Part shown: piece after piece, positions 33,621 through 50,552 of the stretch
How positions within the stretch are numbered: position 1 is the first letter of the stretch
How the letters are laid out: each line of letters opens with the position of its first letter
DNA from: Sorghum bicolor
Taxonomy: Eukaryota > Streptophyta > Magnoliopsida > Poales > Poaceae
DNA length: 64,000 nt
Assembly (NCBI RefSeq): GCF_000003195.3
Contig: NC_012874.2
Location: 1,581,001 to 1,645,000 of the forward strand
Reading direction: 5' to 3'
The notes under the pieces: model-generated
What the model was told of the DNA's origin: nothing
Seen by the model: only the letters and a program-made list of their open reading frames with translations
Databases searched by the model: none
Made by a program: the position numbers and the translations under genes

Positions 33621-36117
33621 TAAAGTAGATTGTTTCTCCTCGTTTTTTCTCTCTCGTCCTTGCTGTCATCACTGCCCTTTGTGCCGTTGTGCGAAAGCAA
33701 GGATGCATATGCAATGGCAATTGTTTCCTCTACACTACTACTGTCGTCTACTGGTACCAAGTACCAACTACAGCAATGGCCTTGCTTGCTCCTAGCTATC
33801 CCTAGCTAAGTACCCCAGTAGTATATACTAGTTCTAGTACGTATTATTATACCGTCGCGGGTATCGATCGAGTTCCCTTTTGTATAGCTCCCGGGACCCC
33901 GGCCATATAGACGTACGTGCGATTGGGTCCGTCCCTGCTGCATGCTTCGCCTGTTTGGATGTGTACATCCACATCAATGATCAGTGCAATGTGTGCAATG
34001 CATGCCTCCTCATCTCATCTCTCTCCAAGTCCAAGCCTAGCTAGCATACATCGCTGTCGTTCGACACATCCATGTATGGACGTATGGTGAGACAACTGGA
34101 GCCTTTACAATGCATGTACACCTCCTCCTCCAGTCAACTGAACTTATTAATTATTGGCATTTTGATCCCTATTCCTGAGCTCTGAAATTAAACCTCAAAT
34201 TCATGTGACCGGGAGACATGCAGTAGTTTTTGCATTACATTGCATATATAGGCGAATCACGAGACGAATCTTTTGATCCTAGTTAGTCCATGATTGGATA
34301 ATATTTGTCAAAAAAAAATGCTACAGTACCGAAAAGTTTTCAATTTTCGGAACTAAACAAGGCCATACTCGATCAGCACCGTTTGATCTCCCATCATTGC
34401 AAAGCGCTTAATTTCAGTTCCGAGCTGGCTTGCATTGCATAGAAACAAAACTGTCTTGTCCTCCACTTGGACCTTCAATTTTGCTCGACCGGATGCTGGT
34501 GCAGCAGCACGTCGTCGAGCGAGGTCGATGCGTTGGCTGCGTGCGTATACACGTACGTACGTACTCTACGTGAGCTCACACGAAACGGATCGGAACTCGT
34601 GTGTGCGTCACTGCGTATATACAGCCACACAACCTCTCGGATGGCTCCAAATTAAAAATTTCAAGAGAGACCTGCTTGTGCGTAGAGCTTGTTCGCTTTT
34701 CTTTTCGGTCATATTTTTTCCGTTAACAATCAGTGTTTTTCTCTCATATCTTTTTAGTCATATTTTTTTTATAAACCAACAGTGTTTTTTTCTCATAATA
34801 AATCAGACAAAATTTTTTAGACCCGTGAACGTACGTACATGAGTCGCTGCGTGCCAAAACTCTGTTTCCAAAGGCGACAACAAACGGCTCTGCTTGCATA
34901 AACACACTGCCGCCTGCCTCGCATGCACACAAGCTTTTAGTTTGGCATGTTACGGTACGGTCTTCGCGTGCATCAGCATCACTGCTACATATTAATCCAA
35001 GCAAATAAAGCCCCGGCCGATGGATCCACGGCGAGCACGTAGTACGGAGTAGGTGTTTTGTTGCTTGGCCTTGTACCGTACGTGGTCCTAATCTCACTGT
35101 ATCGTACTGCTAGCTTCCAATAACACTCGTGGCTTTTGCACAAGCACAATGATAGTGTCCCTTTTGTTCGGCAAAATATATATGTCATATTTGCTGGAGC
35201 CACACTACTGCCTAAAGCATAGGGATGGTAGAAAGCTTCTTCAACCATGGGTATGCTAATGGGCTGCCCCCCAAAGGTATCCAAAACACACTCAACGCCC
35301 AACTCAATTGCGAGCACAAGGTTGATATAATGTCCTTATAGTTCGTTTTATGATGAGCGATTGTCAACATAATCCACAACCTAACTTGAGTTTGTGACAA
35401 ACCATGACATGGGTTGGATTGCCCGATAGGTCTATTAGCTTGTGGTGTGCAGGTGTGGAGCTCGAAGGCGGTGACGAGAAGGTCACGTAGAAACGTGTTG
35501 TGCCGATGGACCTCGAACGGTGAAGGGTGGACATGAGGCTTGGACCGAGAGATCAGGAGACCTGGTGGCTAGCCGTGCTGGTCGACATCTCGGACATTGA
35601 CAAGTGCAAGTGTATATGAGAGTGACCGTATTGACCGAGTCAAGATGGTGGACGTGTGAGTCGAGCGAGGCTAAGGAGAGCTCGGCGGCCAGCCGATCGA
35701 GCACGACGGTGACACGAGTGGAGTACGCTACTCGCGGACGGTTTGGTGGTTTGGGCCTCAAAACCATCGGCGACGGGTTTCGTGGGTTTAGGTCTCAAAA
35801 CCTAGGCAGAGGTTCCGAGAAGGAACCGATGGCACATGGTGGCATCAAGGAGTTCGCATTGAGGTGAAGCTATCTCATAAAGGGCGCGATGGCTGTCAGA
35901 TAAAGATTAATTTGAGTTGGACCATAACGCCCTTGAATTATATGGTTCGACCCAAAATATATGTTCATTGATTTCAGAGAAAAATATTGTTAAATGACTC
36001 GCGGATCTGGCACATAAGCTCACGCGAACAGGCTCATAATCTTTAATTAGGTGGAGCAAGTTGTTACTTGTGACATATTATTATGTGTGCGTAGTAACTA
36101 AAGAGCTTGTTCATTTA
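33621..36117. other. Intergenic, no gene supported
   Basis: A partial Tourist-like MITE lies at about 34250-34364 (ends GGAACTAAACAAGGCC). The segment 34980-35400 reads openly on the minus strand (for example GVECVLDTFGGQPISIPMVE) but with frame breaks and no family I recognise. The segment 35400-35870 is GC-rich and may be retroelement leader debris; no LTR or pol motif was seen. Confidence 0.4.
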
Positions 36118-36438
36118 GGGCACTCCCAATGCTAGAAACTACATGTAGTTTCTATAGATATTAATTTTTATAGACACTATGTATAGAAATATGGTCCCAA
36201 TGGATAGTTTCTATACAATAATTTTTTATCCAATCATATTCATTCTCTCTCCATTCTTAACCAATTATATCACTTCATGTCTTGGATTTCGTGTAGACAT
36301 GGTTTCTAACTTAGACCCAGTTTCTATGATTTTTGCTCTCTCTCTTCAATAACTATCTTGCCACATCAGCAAAATCCTTAAGTGGCACCATAATTAATGT
36401 CTATAGAAACTATGGTGGTTTCTGCATTGGGAGTGCCC
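36118..36438. mobile_element. MITE of 321 bp with GGGCACTCCCAATG ends
   Basis: Starts GGGCACTCCCAATGCTAGAA and ends TTCTGCATTGGGAGTGCCC, with TTA on both sides (36115-36117, 36439-36441). A third Tourist-like family in the window. Confidence 0.85.
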
Positions 36439-36516
36439 TTATCTGAAAAGTTATGACTCAAAGTACTATTTGTTAATTTATTGTGAAAGAGAAACATCAG
36501 CGAACAGTACATACTC

Positions 36517-37112
36517 GGCCTTGTTTAGATCCAAAAATATTTTGAATTTAGATATGGTAGCACTTTTGTTTGTATTTCATAATTTATTGTCTAATCATAA
36601 ACTAACTAGACTCAAAAATTTCATCTCGCAAATTATAGATAAAACTATATAATTAGTTTTTTTATCTATATACTCTATGTATGTGTTAAAAGATTCGGTG
36701 TAATGGAGAATCTTGAAAAACTTTTAGTTTTTAGGTGCAATAGCTTATAGTTAGTGGCGAAGGTACATATTAATTAGAGGGTGCAAATGCACCCTCCAAA
36801 AATTATAAAAACAATAATTAGATACAAAATTTCAATATATATGCATCTCATCAAAGATGTCTATACAACCATAAAGTAATTACACCTCTTTAATTTGCTT
36901 TGGGCCTTGTTTAGATTCAAAAACTTTTAAAATTTGGCTACTGTAACATTATTGTTTATATTTAGCAATTAGTATCCACTCATGGACTACCTAAATTTAA
37001 AAAATTTGTCTCGTAATTTACAGATAAACTATACAATTAGTTATTTTTTTATCTATATTAATGCTTTATGCATGCATAACTTTTTAAACTTTAAAGTCAT
37101 CTAAACAAGGCC
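36517..37112. mobile_element. Two decayed Tourist-like MITEs
   Basis: About 36517-36740 (GGCCTTGTTTAGATCC start, right end decayed) and 36903-37112 (GGCCTTGTTTAGATTC to ATCTAAACAAGGCC). About 160 bp of plain AT-rich DNA separates them. Confidence 0.7.
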
Positions 37113-37115
37113 TTA

Positions 37116-37461
37116 GGCCCTGTTTAGTTTCCTACCCAAAATTTTTTCATCCATCCCATCGAATCTTTGGACACATGCATGGAACATTAAATGTACATAA
37201 AAAAATAAACTAATTACAAAGTTTGGTTTAAAATCGCGAGACGAATCTTTTAAGCCTAATTACTCCATGATTAGCCTTAAGTGCTACAATAACCCACATG
37301 TGCTAATGACAGATTAATTATGCTTAATAGATTTGTCTTGCAGTTTCCTGACGAGCTATGTAATTTGTTTTTTTATTAGTATTTAAAAACCTCTCCTGAC
37401 ATTCTTCCGACATATCCGATGTGACGTTCAAAAATCTTTCATCTCTAATCTAAACAGGGGC
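37116..37461. mobile_element. MITE of about 346 bp, Tourist-like
   Basis: Starts GGCCCTGTTTAGTTTCC and ends TCTAAACAGGGGC, with TTA flanks (37113-37115, 37462-37464). Same family as 4345-4690 and the nested element at 1503-1837. It lies three bases from the previous MITE. Confidence 0.82.
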
Positions 37462-39418
37462 TTAGCTTCGTGCTATGTCTATGCTCTAGTAGCTCACACA
37501 CAGCGCCTGCTGGGTGCTGCTGCCATCTTGTGCGGCACCTGTGTGCGTGCCTGGCTGCCTGCCATGGAATCATGGATGCCACCATGGGTCTGACCGTGCT
37601 GCTGCGCGTGGGGACGCGAGTGTAGTACGTACGTACTGTACGCGGCATGTCAGTCCACCTCACATGCACACACGGCTCCGGGTCTGGGTAGGTAGGCCCT
37701 CCCCCCGCTTGTGCACCGTGCATACACAGACCTCTCGAGTCTTGAAAAGTAGCACTTTCGTTTATTTGTGACAAATATTATCTAAATAATCATCAATTAA
37801 CTAAGATCAAAAAATTCGTCTCGTGATTTACAGCTAAACTGTGTAATTAGTTTTTGTTTTCGTCTATATTTAATGTTTCATACATGTGCCATAAGATTCG
37901 ATGTGATGAGGAATCTTGAAAACTTTTTGGTTTCCAGGGTGAACTAAACAAGGCCTTAGCGCAGTCACTGACAGGTCGGCCTCCACAGAGGAATGGGTCT
38001 GTGCTATTACCGTCCAAAACAAGTCTTGTTTAGTTTCAAAAATTTTTATTATTTTTTTTTAAGATTCTTTATGACATCAAATCTTACCACATATGCATAG
38101 AATATTTAATATAAATTAAAAAAAATAATTATATAGTTTATCTGTAATTTGTGAGACAAAATTTTTGAGTCTAGTTAGATCATGATTAAACAATATTTGT
38201 CAAATACAAAGTATCTATTTTGTAAAATTTTTAACAACCATGACCTTATTTATATGCATCCAAGAATAATTTTTTTTCAAAATTTTCCGTCACATCAAAT
38301 CTTGCGGCACATGCATGAAACATTAAATATAGATAAAAATTAACTAATTGTATAATTTACTTGTAATTTGCGAGACAAATCTTTTCAGCCTAGTTAGTTC
38401 ATAGTTGAACAATAATTATTAAATACAAATGAAAGTGTTACAGTGTCTAAATCAAAAAAGTTTTAGATGTAAACACGGCTTAAAAGCCTAAGGCCCACAG
38501 AAAAGCTACCAGTACTACTACCACCTTTGACAAGTGGGCCCGCAGTTACGGCCCGACTTGTCAACTGCTGACGCCCACCATCCCTGTCGACTGGCACTCT
38601 GGCAGCAGCATCCCATGCCACTGCGTGGGTCCCAACGGGCAGTGTCTGCAGTGGGCAGCGACGACAGGAGGTGCTGCTTCCTCCTGTCGGGGAGCAGAGG
38701 TGCTTTGGCCTTGTTTCTTCCAACAAAAAAATATAAATTTTTTCAAGATTTTCTATCACATTGAATCTTTAGACGCATACATGGAGTATTAAATATAGAA
38801 AAAAATAAAAATTAATTGCACAGTTTAGTCGAAATTCATGAGACGAATCTTTTGAGGCTAATTAGTTTACGGTTGGACAACAATTACCATAAACAAATAA
38901 AAATGCTACAGTGTCACGAAATAATTTCCATCGCCCACTAAACACGGCCTTTGTCTACTCCTCGCCGTCGCATTTGCCCATTCATCAGAACAAACCCATG
39001 CTTGTCCATCATACCAACGTGTAACGAAGTATATAGGAACAAAATCAAAGAACTCCCAGAACAATTCTATGATTGCCCAACAGACCAAGGGGCCTTTGAA
39101 ACGAGGAAACTATGACCTTGTTTAATTTTACAGTTTTTTTTAAATTATCAGTCACATCGAATCTTATAGCATATGTATAGAGCATTAAATATAGATTAAT
39201 AAAATAATTAATTATACAGTTTGTCTCTAATTTGTGAGACGAATCTTTTGAGCCTAGTTAGTCCATTATTGGATAATATTTGTCAAATATAAACGAAAAT
39301 GGTACAATGTTTATTTTACAAAAAAAAATTGAAACTAAACAGGGCCTATATAAAAGTTTCATAGAAATCACTCCAAAGGAAACATGGCATTCCAAAGGGG
39401 GACGTATCCTATGAACCT
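37462..39418. other. Intergenic, further MITEs and a dispersed repeat
   Basis: No gene. Tourist-like pieces: about 37735-37955 (left end lost), 38021-38250, 38255-38480 (decayed), 38707-38949 and 39115-39346. The segment 38490-38705 (GGCCCACAG, AACGGGCAG, GACGACAGGAGGTG, CTTCCTCCTGTCGGGGAGCA) recurs at about 40730-40875. Short open frames here are not supported as genes. Confidence 0.5.
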
Positions 39419-39626
39419 AGCTTCGTGTGCAACCTATGCAACCATCAATTAAGGCCACAGGATCTAGATCTAACGTCTCAGGTTTTTTCACTTAAACCCT
39501 CCCATCTGGGTACACACGGGTTAGATTTAAACCCACAGGTGGAGGGGTTTAAGTGAAAAAAACGTCAGACGTTAGATCTAGATCCTGTGGTCTTAATTGG
39601 TGATAGCATAGGTTCCACACGAAGCT
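39419..39626. repeat. Fold-back palindrome, 208 bp
   Basis: The left arm begins AGCTTCGTGTGCAACCTATG and the right arm ends GCATAGGTTCCACACGAAGCT. Long blocks match in reverse complement, including ACAGGATCTAGATCTAACGT and GTTTTTTTCACTTAAACC. The two arms of about 90-100 bp fold with few mismatches around a short centre near 39520. No coding capacity. Confidence 0.85.
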
Positions 39627-39966
39627 GGACTGAATATGATACGTTGGCGTCAGGGTTTGGGTTTACTTAGCACAGCTGACAGCTCCATCTCTTGCTCCGG
39701 CAGCAGCTTCCCCGGAGGAATTGAAGGAACCGCACCAAGCACCTCAGAAAGCATGATGTATTTTTTGATGTACTGTATCTTGCTTGTGTGCACGTACGCA
39801 TATTACTTTTAGGCGCATGAAATAAGTTGGAGGAGTTTAAAACGGTGAGGAACAACAAGCAATAGGTGCAGCCATGGTTGAGGTCTGAATTTGTCAAGCC
39901 ATATATAGCGGAGAGAATTCCTTCATTGCCACAAAATCTATACCAATTTCTTCGTGCCACTAAAAA

Positions 39967-40152
39967 TTATAGATTTCCCTCAATGTCATTCATTTAGAGT
40001 TTTTTATCCCCTCATTGCCATTACCGTTGCATGATCAAGCTTTATTTCCTTTGATCATGCTTTCCTTAAGGAAATAAAGCTTGATCATGCAACGGTAATG
40101 GCAATGAGGGGACCAAAATTCTAAATGGATGACAGTGAGGGAAATCTATAAT
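39967..40152. repeat. Fold-back palindrome, 186 bp
   Basis: The left arm begins ATTATAGATTTCCCTCAATG and the right arm ends TGAGGGAAATCTATAAT. The inner blocks CCCCTCATTGCCATTACCGT and GCATGATCAAGCTTTATTTC pair exactly with the right side. The loop is about 17 nt near 40053-40069. Confidence 0.87.
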
Positions 40153-42730
40153 ATCATATTCTGACGAAATAAATCCATAATATCATGAGACATATCATAA
40201 AAAGTATTTTTAAATTTGCTCATTTAAAAACTTAATACAACTCTAAAAATTTATTTACTTAGTAGTTAAATTAATTTATTCTTGAAGAAATAAGATATAT
40301 ATACTCCCTTCATTCCAAAATAAACCATTTTTAGGGCTTTCCTAAGTCATTTTTTGTTACGTTTGGCTATATTTGCAGAAAAGAGCACAAATATTTATGA
40401 CACAAAGTAAACATATTATAAAATATATTTTATGATGTACCTTATTATATTAATTTAGTTTCATAAATTATGATTCCTTTTTCTATAAATTGGGTCTTAT
40501 CTTTTTTAGAAAAGGAGTTGAGATAACTCTGAGAATCAATTTGTTTTTGAGTGAGATAAATCAACTGGCACTACCCTCACAAGCCACATGCAGCGCCAGC
40601 CCCCAACAGGCGGGTGTCGTTGCCCGCTTGCTGCAACAGTCACTGACCGTGTGGCCCCCGCAGAGGTGCAGCGGGGTCCATCTGGGTGCTGCTTCCTCAG
40701 GTGTCAGCTCAGCTTCCGTCCAAAACGGATAAGGCCCACAGAAAGGAGCATAGGGCCCACCCAAGAGTAGCAACTGTAGTCTCTTGTATCCACTGACATC
40801 TGGGCCCCACTGGGACCGGTCCGAACGGGCAGGGACGACAGGTGGTGTTGGTTCCTCCTGTTGGGGAGCAGGAGCAGATCATCCCCGTTGCTGTCAACAT
40901 CAACATCGTCCCAGTTCAAAATGTTTAAAAGGTCTGCTGACTCCATCATCCGGCTCGTCTTTAAGGTCTGTTCGAACTGAACGATAATCCAACGATCCAA
41001 TGCTTCTCCAATGCAGTAAAATACAGAAAATTTCCTATTTAACGTCTGGGAAAAAAATGGCACTCACCAAAACTCAGATTCTTTGCTATCTGTCCTCCAA
41101 TCGAGTTTCAAATGTGTCCTCTTCGGTCCATCCCTATCGCTAGTAAAATTCAGCACAGTATCTTTGCTTTTTGCAAGCTTCAAACACAATAAAAACTCTC
41201 TGGCCAAAGCAGAGTAACAAATACTAGTACTATAGTTTAGTTTGGCAACACAGGTAAATCGAATGTTCATCGATTCATGTTTGGTGCACCAAGCAGTTTT
41301 TGGTTTACGTTTGCTCCTGCATCTGCATGCAGAGTGGTTGCGTTGCGTGAGGAATTTGAAGCGACAATTCGGCATGAGTGGAGTAAGAGCCCATATGAAA
41401 GAGTGGTTAGTCTCTGACGAAATCGATCCAACTGAATATTAGTGCGTTCAGGATCGAATTTGCTTGTTGTTGTAGGCTCCATTGTTTTCACCGCCAAACT
41501 TTTCGCCAGCCAACCAACAAACGACCAAATTGGGTAGCATAGTATTTCCGATAATTCTCCATGTTTGGCTACTACTATATTCCAGAGATAAGTTGCTATG
41601 ATTATTTGGGTCCCAGTCAAACCTCAATCCTCAATTTATATAAGCTGACAAACAATGTTCAGAAATATGTTATGATTAGAGTCTCATAATATATTATTAT
41701 CCACAATGTACTAATTCCACTCTAAACTATTCTGCAGGTACCTGGATGCAAACCTGAATGAGTGAATGACAGCAGACTGCTTACCTGCTAAACGATTGAC
41801 TACTAGAATTGCTAACCTTTTAGTAAGATGCTTACTTAAAATGGGGAGTCCACAACGAGGTCAAGGTGCTACCCAGTCTACCACTACAACACACCAGCCA
41901 TCAGTACGTTGCCGTTTCAAAATGAATTGCAAAGTGGGCCTCCATGCATGCATGCATGCAATCTCTGTCTGAACATGATGTGCTATTAACAATTTAATCA
42001 TTCTGCAGTACGTAGTTAGGAGATACTACTACTCAGGAAGATGTGACACCCCATAAAGAGCCGCCTGGGAGGCTGATTGTATCATATATATCATGAGAAG
42101 GAATGATTAAGTTGTCAATTATTTGTTCCTGTTTTGATGTATACTCCTCGATCTACACTTCCTGTTTGCCTGCCAGGGTATCTCTGGGCCTACTGTCACT
42201 ATCAGGTTAGCTGGACGGCAGTGCTCGCACTACAGACGTTTATTATTTGTATATATATAAGTTGCTTTTATCACTACTAGTGAAGATTACTACAGGAAGC
42301 AATCATTTAAAGAGGATTCGTCCTATTAGTTTGGCTTTTCAGCCATGACAGACAATATTATTTGTTGATTTGTTATGAAGAAAAATACTGCTAAATAACA
42401 AACAGATTCAACTGATAAATATAAATTCAGAAGAATTTTCACAAATGATTGAAGTAGTCGATGTTTGTTCTATGAACAGTTAAACTTTTCTTGAGGCAAA
42501 CAGGGAGATTAGGATATAGGCGCAATCAGAAAAGAAAGACTGCATGATGGTCAGCTTTTAATAATAATAATAGTAACCTATAATAATGAAAAGAGGAATC
42601 GTGTGCGGCAGCCATCTGGCGCTTTCTCTTAAAAGGACACACGTGGATCATGAAACAGCTGCGCTGACCCTTTTCTGGTGCAGATGGGCGCAGAAAACAT
42701 ATGAAACATATGCATGATGGAGCAAAATGA
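40153..42730. other. Intergenic, no gene seen
   Basis: A Stowaway-like start (CTCCCTTCATTCC) lies near 40304 without a clear right end. The segment 40570-40875 is GC-rich and partly repeats 37955-38025 and 38490-38705. The rest is AT-rich unique DNA, with GCATGCATGCATGCA at about 41946-41960. Confidence 0.45.
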
Positions 42731-42964
42731 GGCCTTGTTTAGTTCCCAAAATTTTTTAAGATTCTCCGTCACATCGAATCTTGCGGCACATGCATGAAGC
42801 ATTAAATATAGACGAAAACAAAAACTAATTACGCAGAGTTTACCTGTAAATCGTGAGACGAATCTTTTGATCCTAGTTAGTCTATGATTGGATAATATTT
42901 GCCACAAACAAACGAAAGTGCTACAGTAGCAAAATACAAATTTTTTCTCAAACTAAACAAGGCC
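42731..42964. mobile_element. Tourist-like MITE, 234 bp
   Basis: GGCCTTGTTTAGTTCCC to AAACTAAACAAGGCC, complete ends. The length equals that of the element at 707-940. Confidence 0.82.
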
Positions 42965-43321
42965 ACTTGAGGCTTGGTCCAGGCCGGCCCATATCGCTTA
43001 GTGGATAGGAGCCCAGCCTACTAAGAACTACTGGTCGGCCCGCTCCGATCGGGGCAAGCGAAAATAATCGTGGGCCTCCAGCAGCCCATGGCGCCTGCAT
43101 CGATCTGCTTCCGCTGCAGCCGGTGAAGCTTGCTGCTGCTGCTGCTGTTTTCCAGGCTCGGCTTTGCGCGCGTCAGCCGATGGGCACCTAAACTTTTCTG
43201 AGCCATAGTACTTTTTTGCCCGCGCCGTGGTAGAGTAGTTTCAAGAGGCAGAATAATCTTTTTGTAAATCAAGAAGATGTGACACCCCACAATAATGTGT
43301 TGTCGCTGCAAAAGCAACGTA
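42965..43321. other. Intergenic, no gene seen
   Basis: GC-rich patch with a GCTGCTGCTGCTGCTG run at about 43132-43147. A minus-strand open frame here has no recognisable domain. Confidence 0.4.
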
Positions 43322-43551
43322 CTCCCTCCGCCCCACAAATAAATACATTTATTTAACTGCTACGATTCATATTTGATCATTTGTCTTATTTAATTTTTTG
43401 TGAAAATAATAAAATAAATAAATCATTATCTAACAATAAAATAAGTCATACAAAAATAAATAATATTTATTATTATTTTTTGAATAAGACAAACGATCAA
43501 ACATAAATCATAGAAGTAAAAGAAATGCAATTATTTATGGAACGGAGGGAG
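43322..43551. mobile_element. Stowaway-like MITE, 230 bp
   Basis: CTCCCTCCGCCCCACAAATA to ATGGAACGGAGGGAG with TA flanks. Confidence 0.82.
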
Positions 43552-43615
43552 TACGTGGGCCTTGTATAGTAAGTAGTTCCTCGCTTTTCAATAAGTCAAA
43601 CATTTTAACTGTAAC

Positions 43616-43786
<171 letters not shown>

Positions 43787-43856
43787 CTAATATTTTATAA
43801 GTCTAGTTATATACTTAAAAAATTTTAAGTAGCACTGATATCATAGTGATACTTAC

Positions 43857-44099
43857 AACTCGTTTAGATCCAAAAACTTTTTAGATTTTGACACTGTAGC
43901 ACTTTCGTTTTTATTTGACAAACATTATCCAATCATGGAGCAACTAGGCCTAAAAGATTCGTCTCGTGATTTACAGGTAAACTGTGCAATTAGTTATATT
44001 TTTTATCTATATTTAATGTTCCATGCATGTGCCGCAAGATTTGATGTGATGAGAAATCTTATAAAGTTTTGGGTTTTTAGGTGTATCTAAACAAGACCT
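43857..44099. mobile_element. Decayed Tourist-like MITE
   Basis: CTCGTTTAGATCCAAAAAC to GTATCTAAACAAGAC. Family interior present (GTAGCACTTTCGTTTTTATT). About 450 bp upstream of apyrase copy 1. Confidence 0.7.
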
Positions 44100-44445
44100 G
44101 TATTTGAGAAACGATGGAGTAAGGGCTAGAGGTTTATTTTTTCTTTTCTTTTTTTTTTAAATAAAAAACCTAAAATGTCCAGGTCGCGTGTAACACGATT
44201 GCACGAGGAGAAAGAAAAGCAACAAACCGGCAGCGTCGTTTTCTCCCGTTGACTCTCGAGGTGAAGATCGGCATCAGTCTGGAAAATTCACACGACTATA
44301 GTCTATAGCACCACTTACGTATACCCCACATCTCTTTTTTTTTGCATAATAATGCAATAATAAACCATATCACACGATACTTTATTTAGGTGTACAGTTG
44401 TACAAACGTGGAATAAAGCTCCTCCACTCGAGCACTCGTCTCCCT

Positions 44446-44453
44446 CTATATAG
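44446..44453 (+). promoter_or_regulatory. TATA box of apyrase copy 1
   Basis: CTATATAG, 120 bp upstream of the ATG, which gives a leader of roughly 90 nt if transcription starts about 30 bp downstream. Confidence 0.55.
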
Positions 44454-44572
44454 ACGTGCAGCCACCCAACTAAATAATCCGGGGTCGAGTTCAGAGCTAG
44501 TCGAGACACTACACTACACGAGAGTGAAGTGGGAGTGGCCAGTGCCAGTCGGCTCTGCTACAGCAGCCACTA

Positions 44573-48648
<4,076 letters not shown>

Positions 48649-49937
48649 TTGGGGTCTTTTAGGGTCCTTAGTCCTCCCTAGCTAGGGATTTTGTTTTCCC
48701 CGACATTGTGGCATCTTTGTTGATTCATGGATTTTGCATTGATCCTATGTAATAACCGATCTCTTATGAGAAGCCACTTTGTAGTGATGATCCATGTTTC
48801 TAGCTCAAGAGAAGAAACTTTACCAAAGTTAGTTTGTGAAGAATGCGGATGAGGATTAGATGAATAGCAATTAGGGATAAATTGTGGACCAATTAGTCAC
48901 CTCACATAATAATGGATCCTTTCAGAAGATCGACCGAGGGTCATGGGTCATCTCGTTTGATGCTCCACCATTTCCACTATTCATTCAAGATATTTCTTAT
49001 GTATCTGTGCTTCCAAAGTTAACTTAATGCTCTTTATGCCACTAGATTGTATTTCCTTATCTACCATCCACTTGAACTTTTATTCCTTATCTACCACTAT
49101 CGTCCCATTCTGTCACAAATCATCAACATTTCTTATCATTTGGGCCATTTGGGTTGTTCGTGCCTAGGATATTTAACTGAAATGACCCTACGCAAGGATG
49201 ACATGTCATTGCCCCCTTGCGAGCCCCATTGATGCCTTCTTGATCTCCCCCGTCCTCATTTGCTCACTACACATGTACCTAAACCATAGAGAAAATCCAT
49301 GATTTAAGTGTCTGTATAAAAATTATAGATCACAAATAGGGTTATATGGTGGTAATATGGGATAGTTCTAGTATAGACCAAGAGCCTGACAGTCTGGTTG
49401 CTTACCTGTTGAAAATTCATGATTCCTATCAAGGTGGATTTCCTGATGGGTTTTCCTTGACAGCTACACTATCAGGAGCCAATTTTTACAGCTATACTAT
49501 CAAGGTGAATTGTTTCCTAATGGCTGACTATCAGTAAAAGTTTATTTTTTCTGTTGAGCTGTCCGTGACGGCCTAGTTAAAAATCTTATTTCTGATGGTT
49601 TTTGGCCTATTCTTGTCAGTTTTTGGCCGTCTTGAATTTTCTCTGCTCCGGCAGTGCAATGCAAGGACAATTCTAAATCATGGATTATAACCAAATGTCT
49701 TACCTGAATAATTATTCCATGGCTTATGCATTAACGTAATTCTTGATGAAGACCAAATTCCTCCTAAATTGGTGTAATTTCCATTGAAAAACTTTAAATT
49801 CAACCAAATTTTGATAAAATCTACAACGTTGCCCCTTACAAAGGAAAATTGCATTTTTGGCTCCACCACTGAATCATGTACCAATAGGATGAACTTGCTG
49901 AAGTATTGTCCTAATGAATGAACTCTAAAAGGTAATA
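48649..49937. other. 3' flank of apyrase 1, no further gene
   Basis: AT-rich. The segment 49560-49660 (TTTTTGGCCGTCTTGAATTT, CGGCAGTG) resembles 57420-57478 behind apyrase 2 and may be CACTA debris. No coding region supported. Confidence 0.45.
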
Positions 49938-50196
49938 CTCCCTCCATCCTAAATTATAAGTCATTCCAAGAATCTTGGAGAGTCAAAGTATTTTCACGTT
50001 TGACCAAAATTATAGAGTGAAATACTAAAAATTTGTAACATAAAGTGAGTATACTATGAAAATATAATTAAGAGGATCTAATAATATTTAGTTGGTAACA
50101 TAATAATTATTATTTTATCATATAAATTTGGTCAAACTTTAAAAAATTTGACTCTCTAAGATTTTTGGAATGACTTACAATTTGGGATGGAGGGAA
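49938..50196. mobile_element. Stowaway-like MITE, 259 bp
   Basis: CTCCCTCCATCCTAAATTAT to ACAATTTGGGATGGAGGGAA with TA flanks. Confidence 0.8.
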
Positions 50197-50552
50197 TAAC
50201 AAATAATTCTTGTAGTGATGCGTATGATATTCTTCCCAAAATAGAGCTAGATAGCGACTCCGACCTACCATGATAACAATGTCTGATCCACCCTGGTCTG
50301 AATCAATCAGTCAATCAAAAGCATACATCTGCTATAGTGCCAATTAATCACTCTATCATACATATTATTGAAAAGACAAGCGAAGCAGAGACTAGAATCA
50401 CCATGATCCATGTTATTTGCACGGATAACCTTGCTAGTTTTTGATAATTGAATCACATGCACTTAACCTGGGTCATTTCATAATCTCGATGGTGCATACG
50501 TGAAGCAGCAGATCATTTTGCAGTGTTTTGTTATACATATACTATCATTATT
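50197..50552. other. Segment duplicated downstream of both apyrases
   Basis: Matches about 57600-58080 in order: ATAACAAATAAT, GATATTCTTCCCAAA / GATGTTCTTCCAAA, AATGTCTGATC, CAATCAGTCAATCAA, AAGACAAGCGAAGCAGA. It marks the right edge of the apyrase duplication unit. No gene. Confidence 0.65.

Noticed and set aside
34435..35317. Open frames on both strands
   Set aside because: No recognisable family, with frame breaks in the more protein-like minus-strand part. The evidence is too weak to call a gene.
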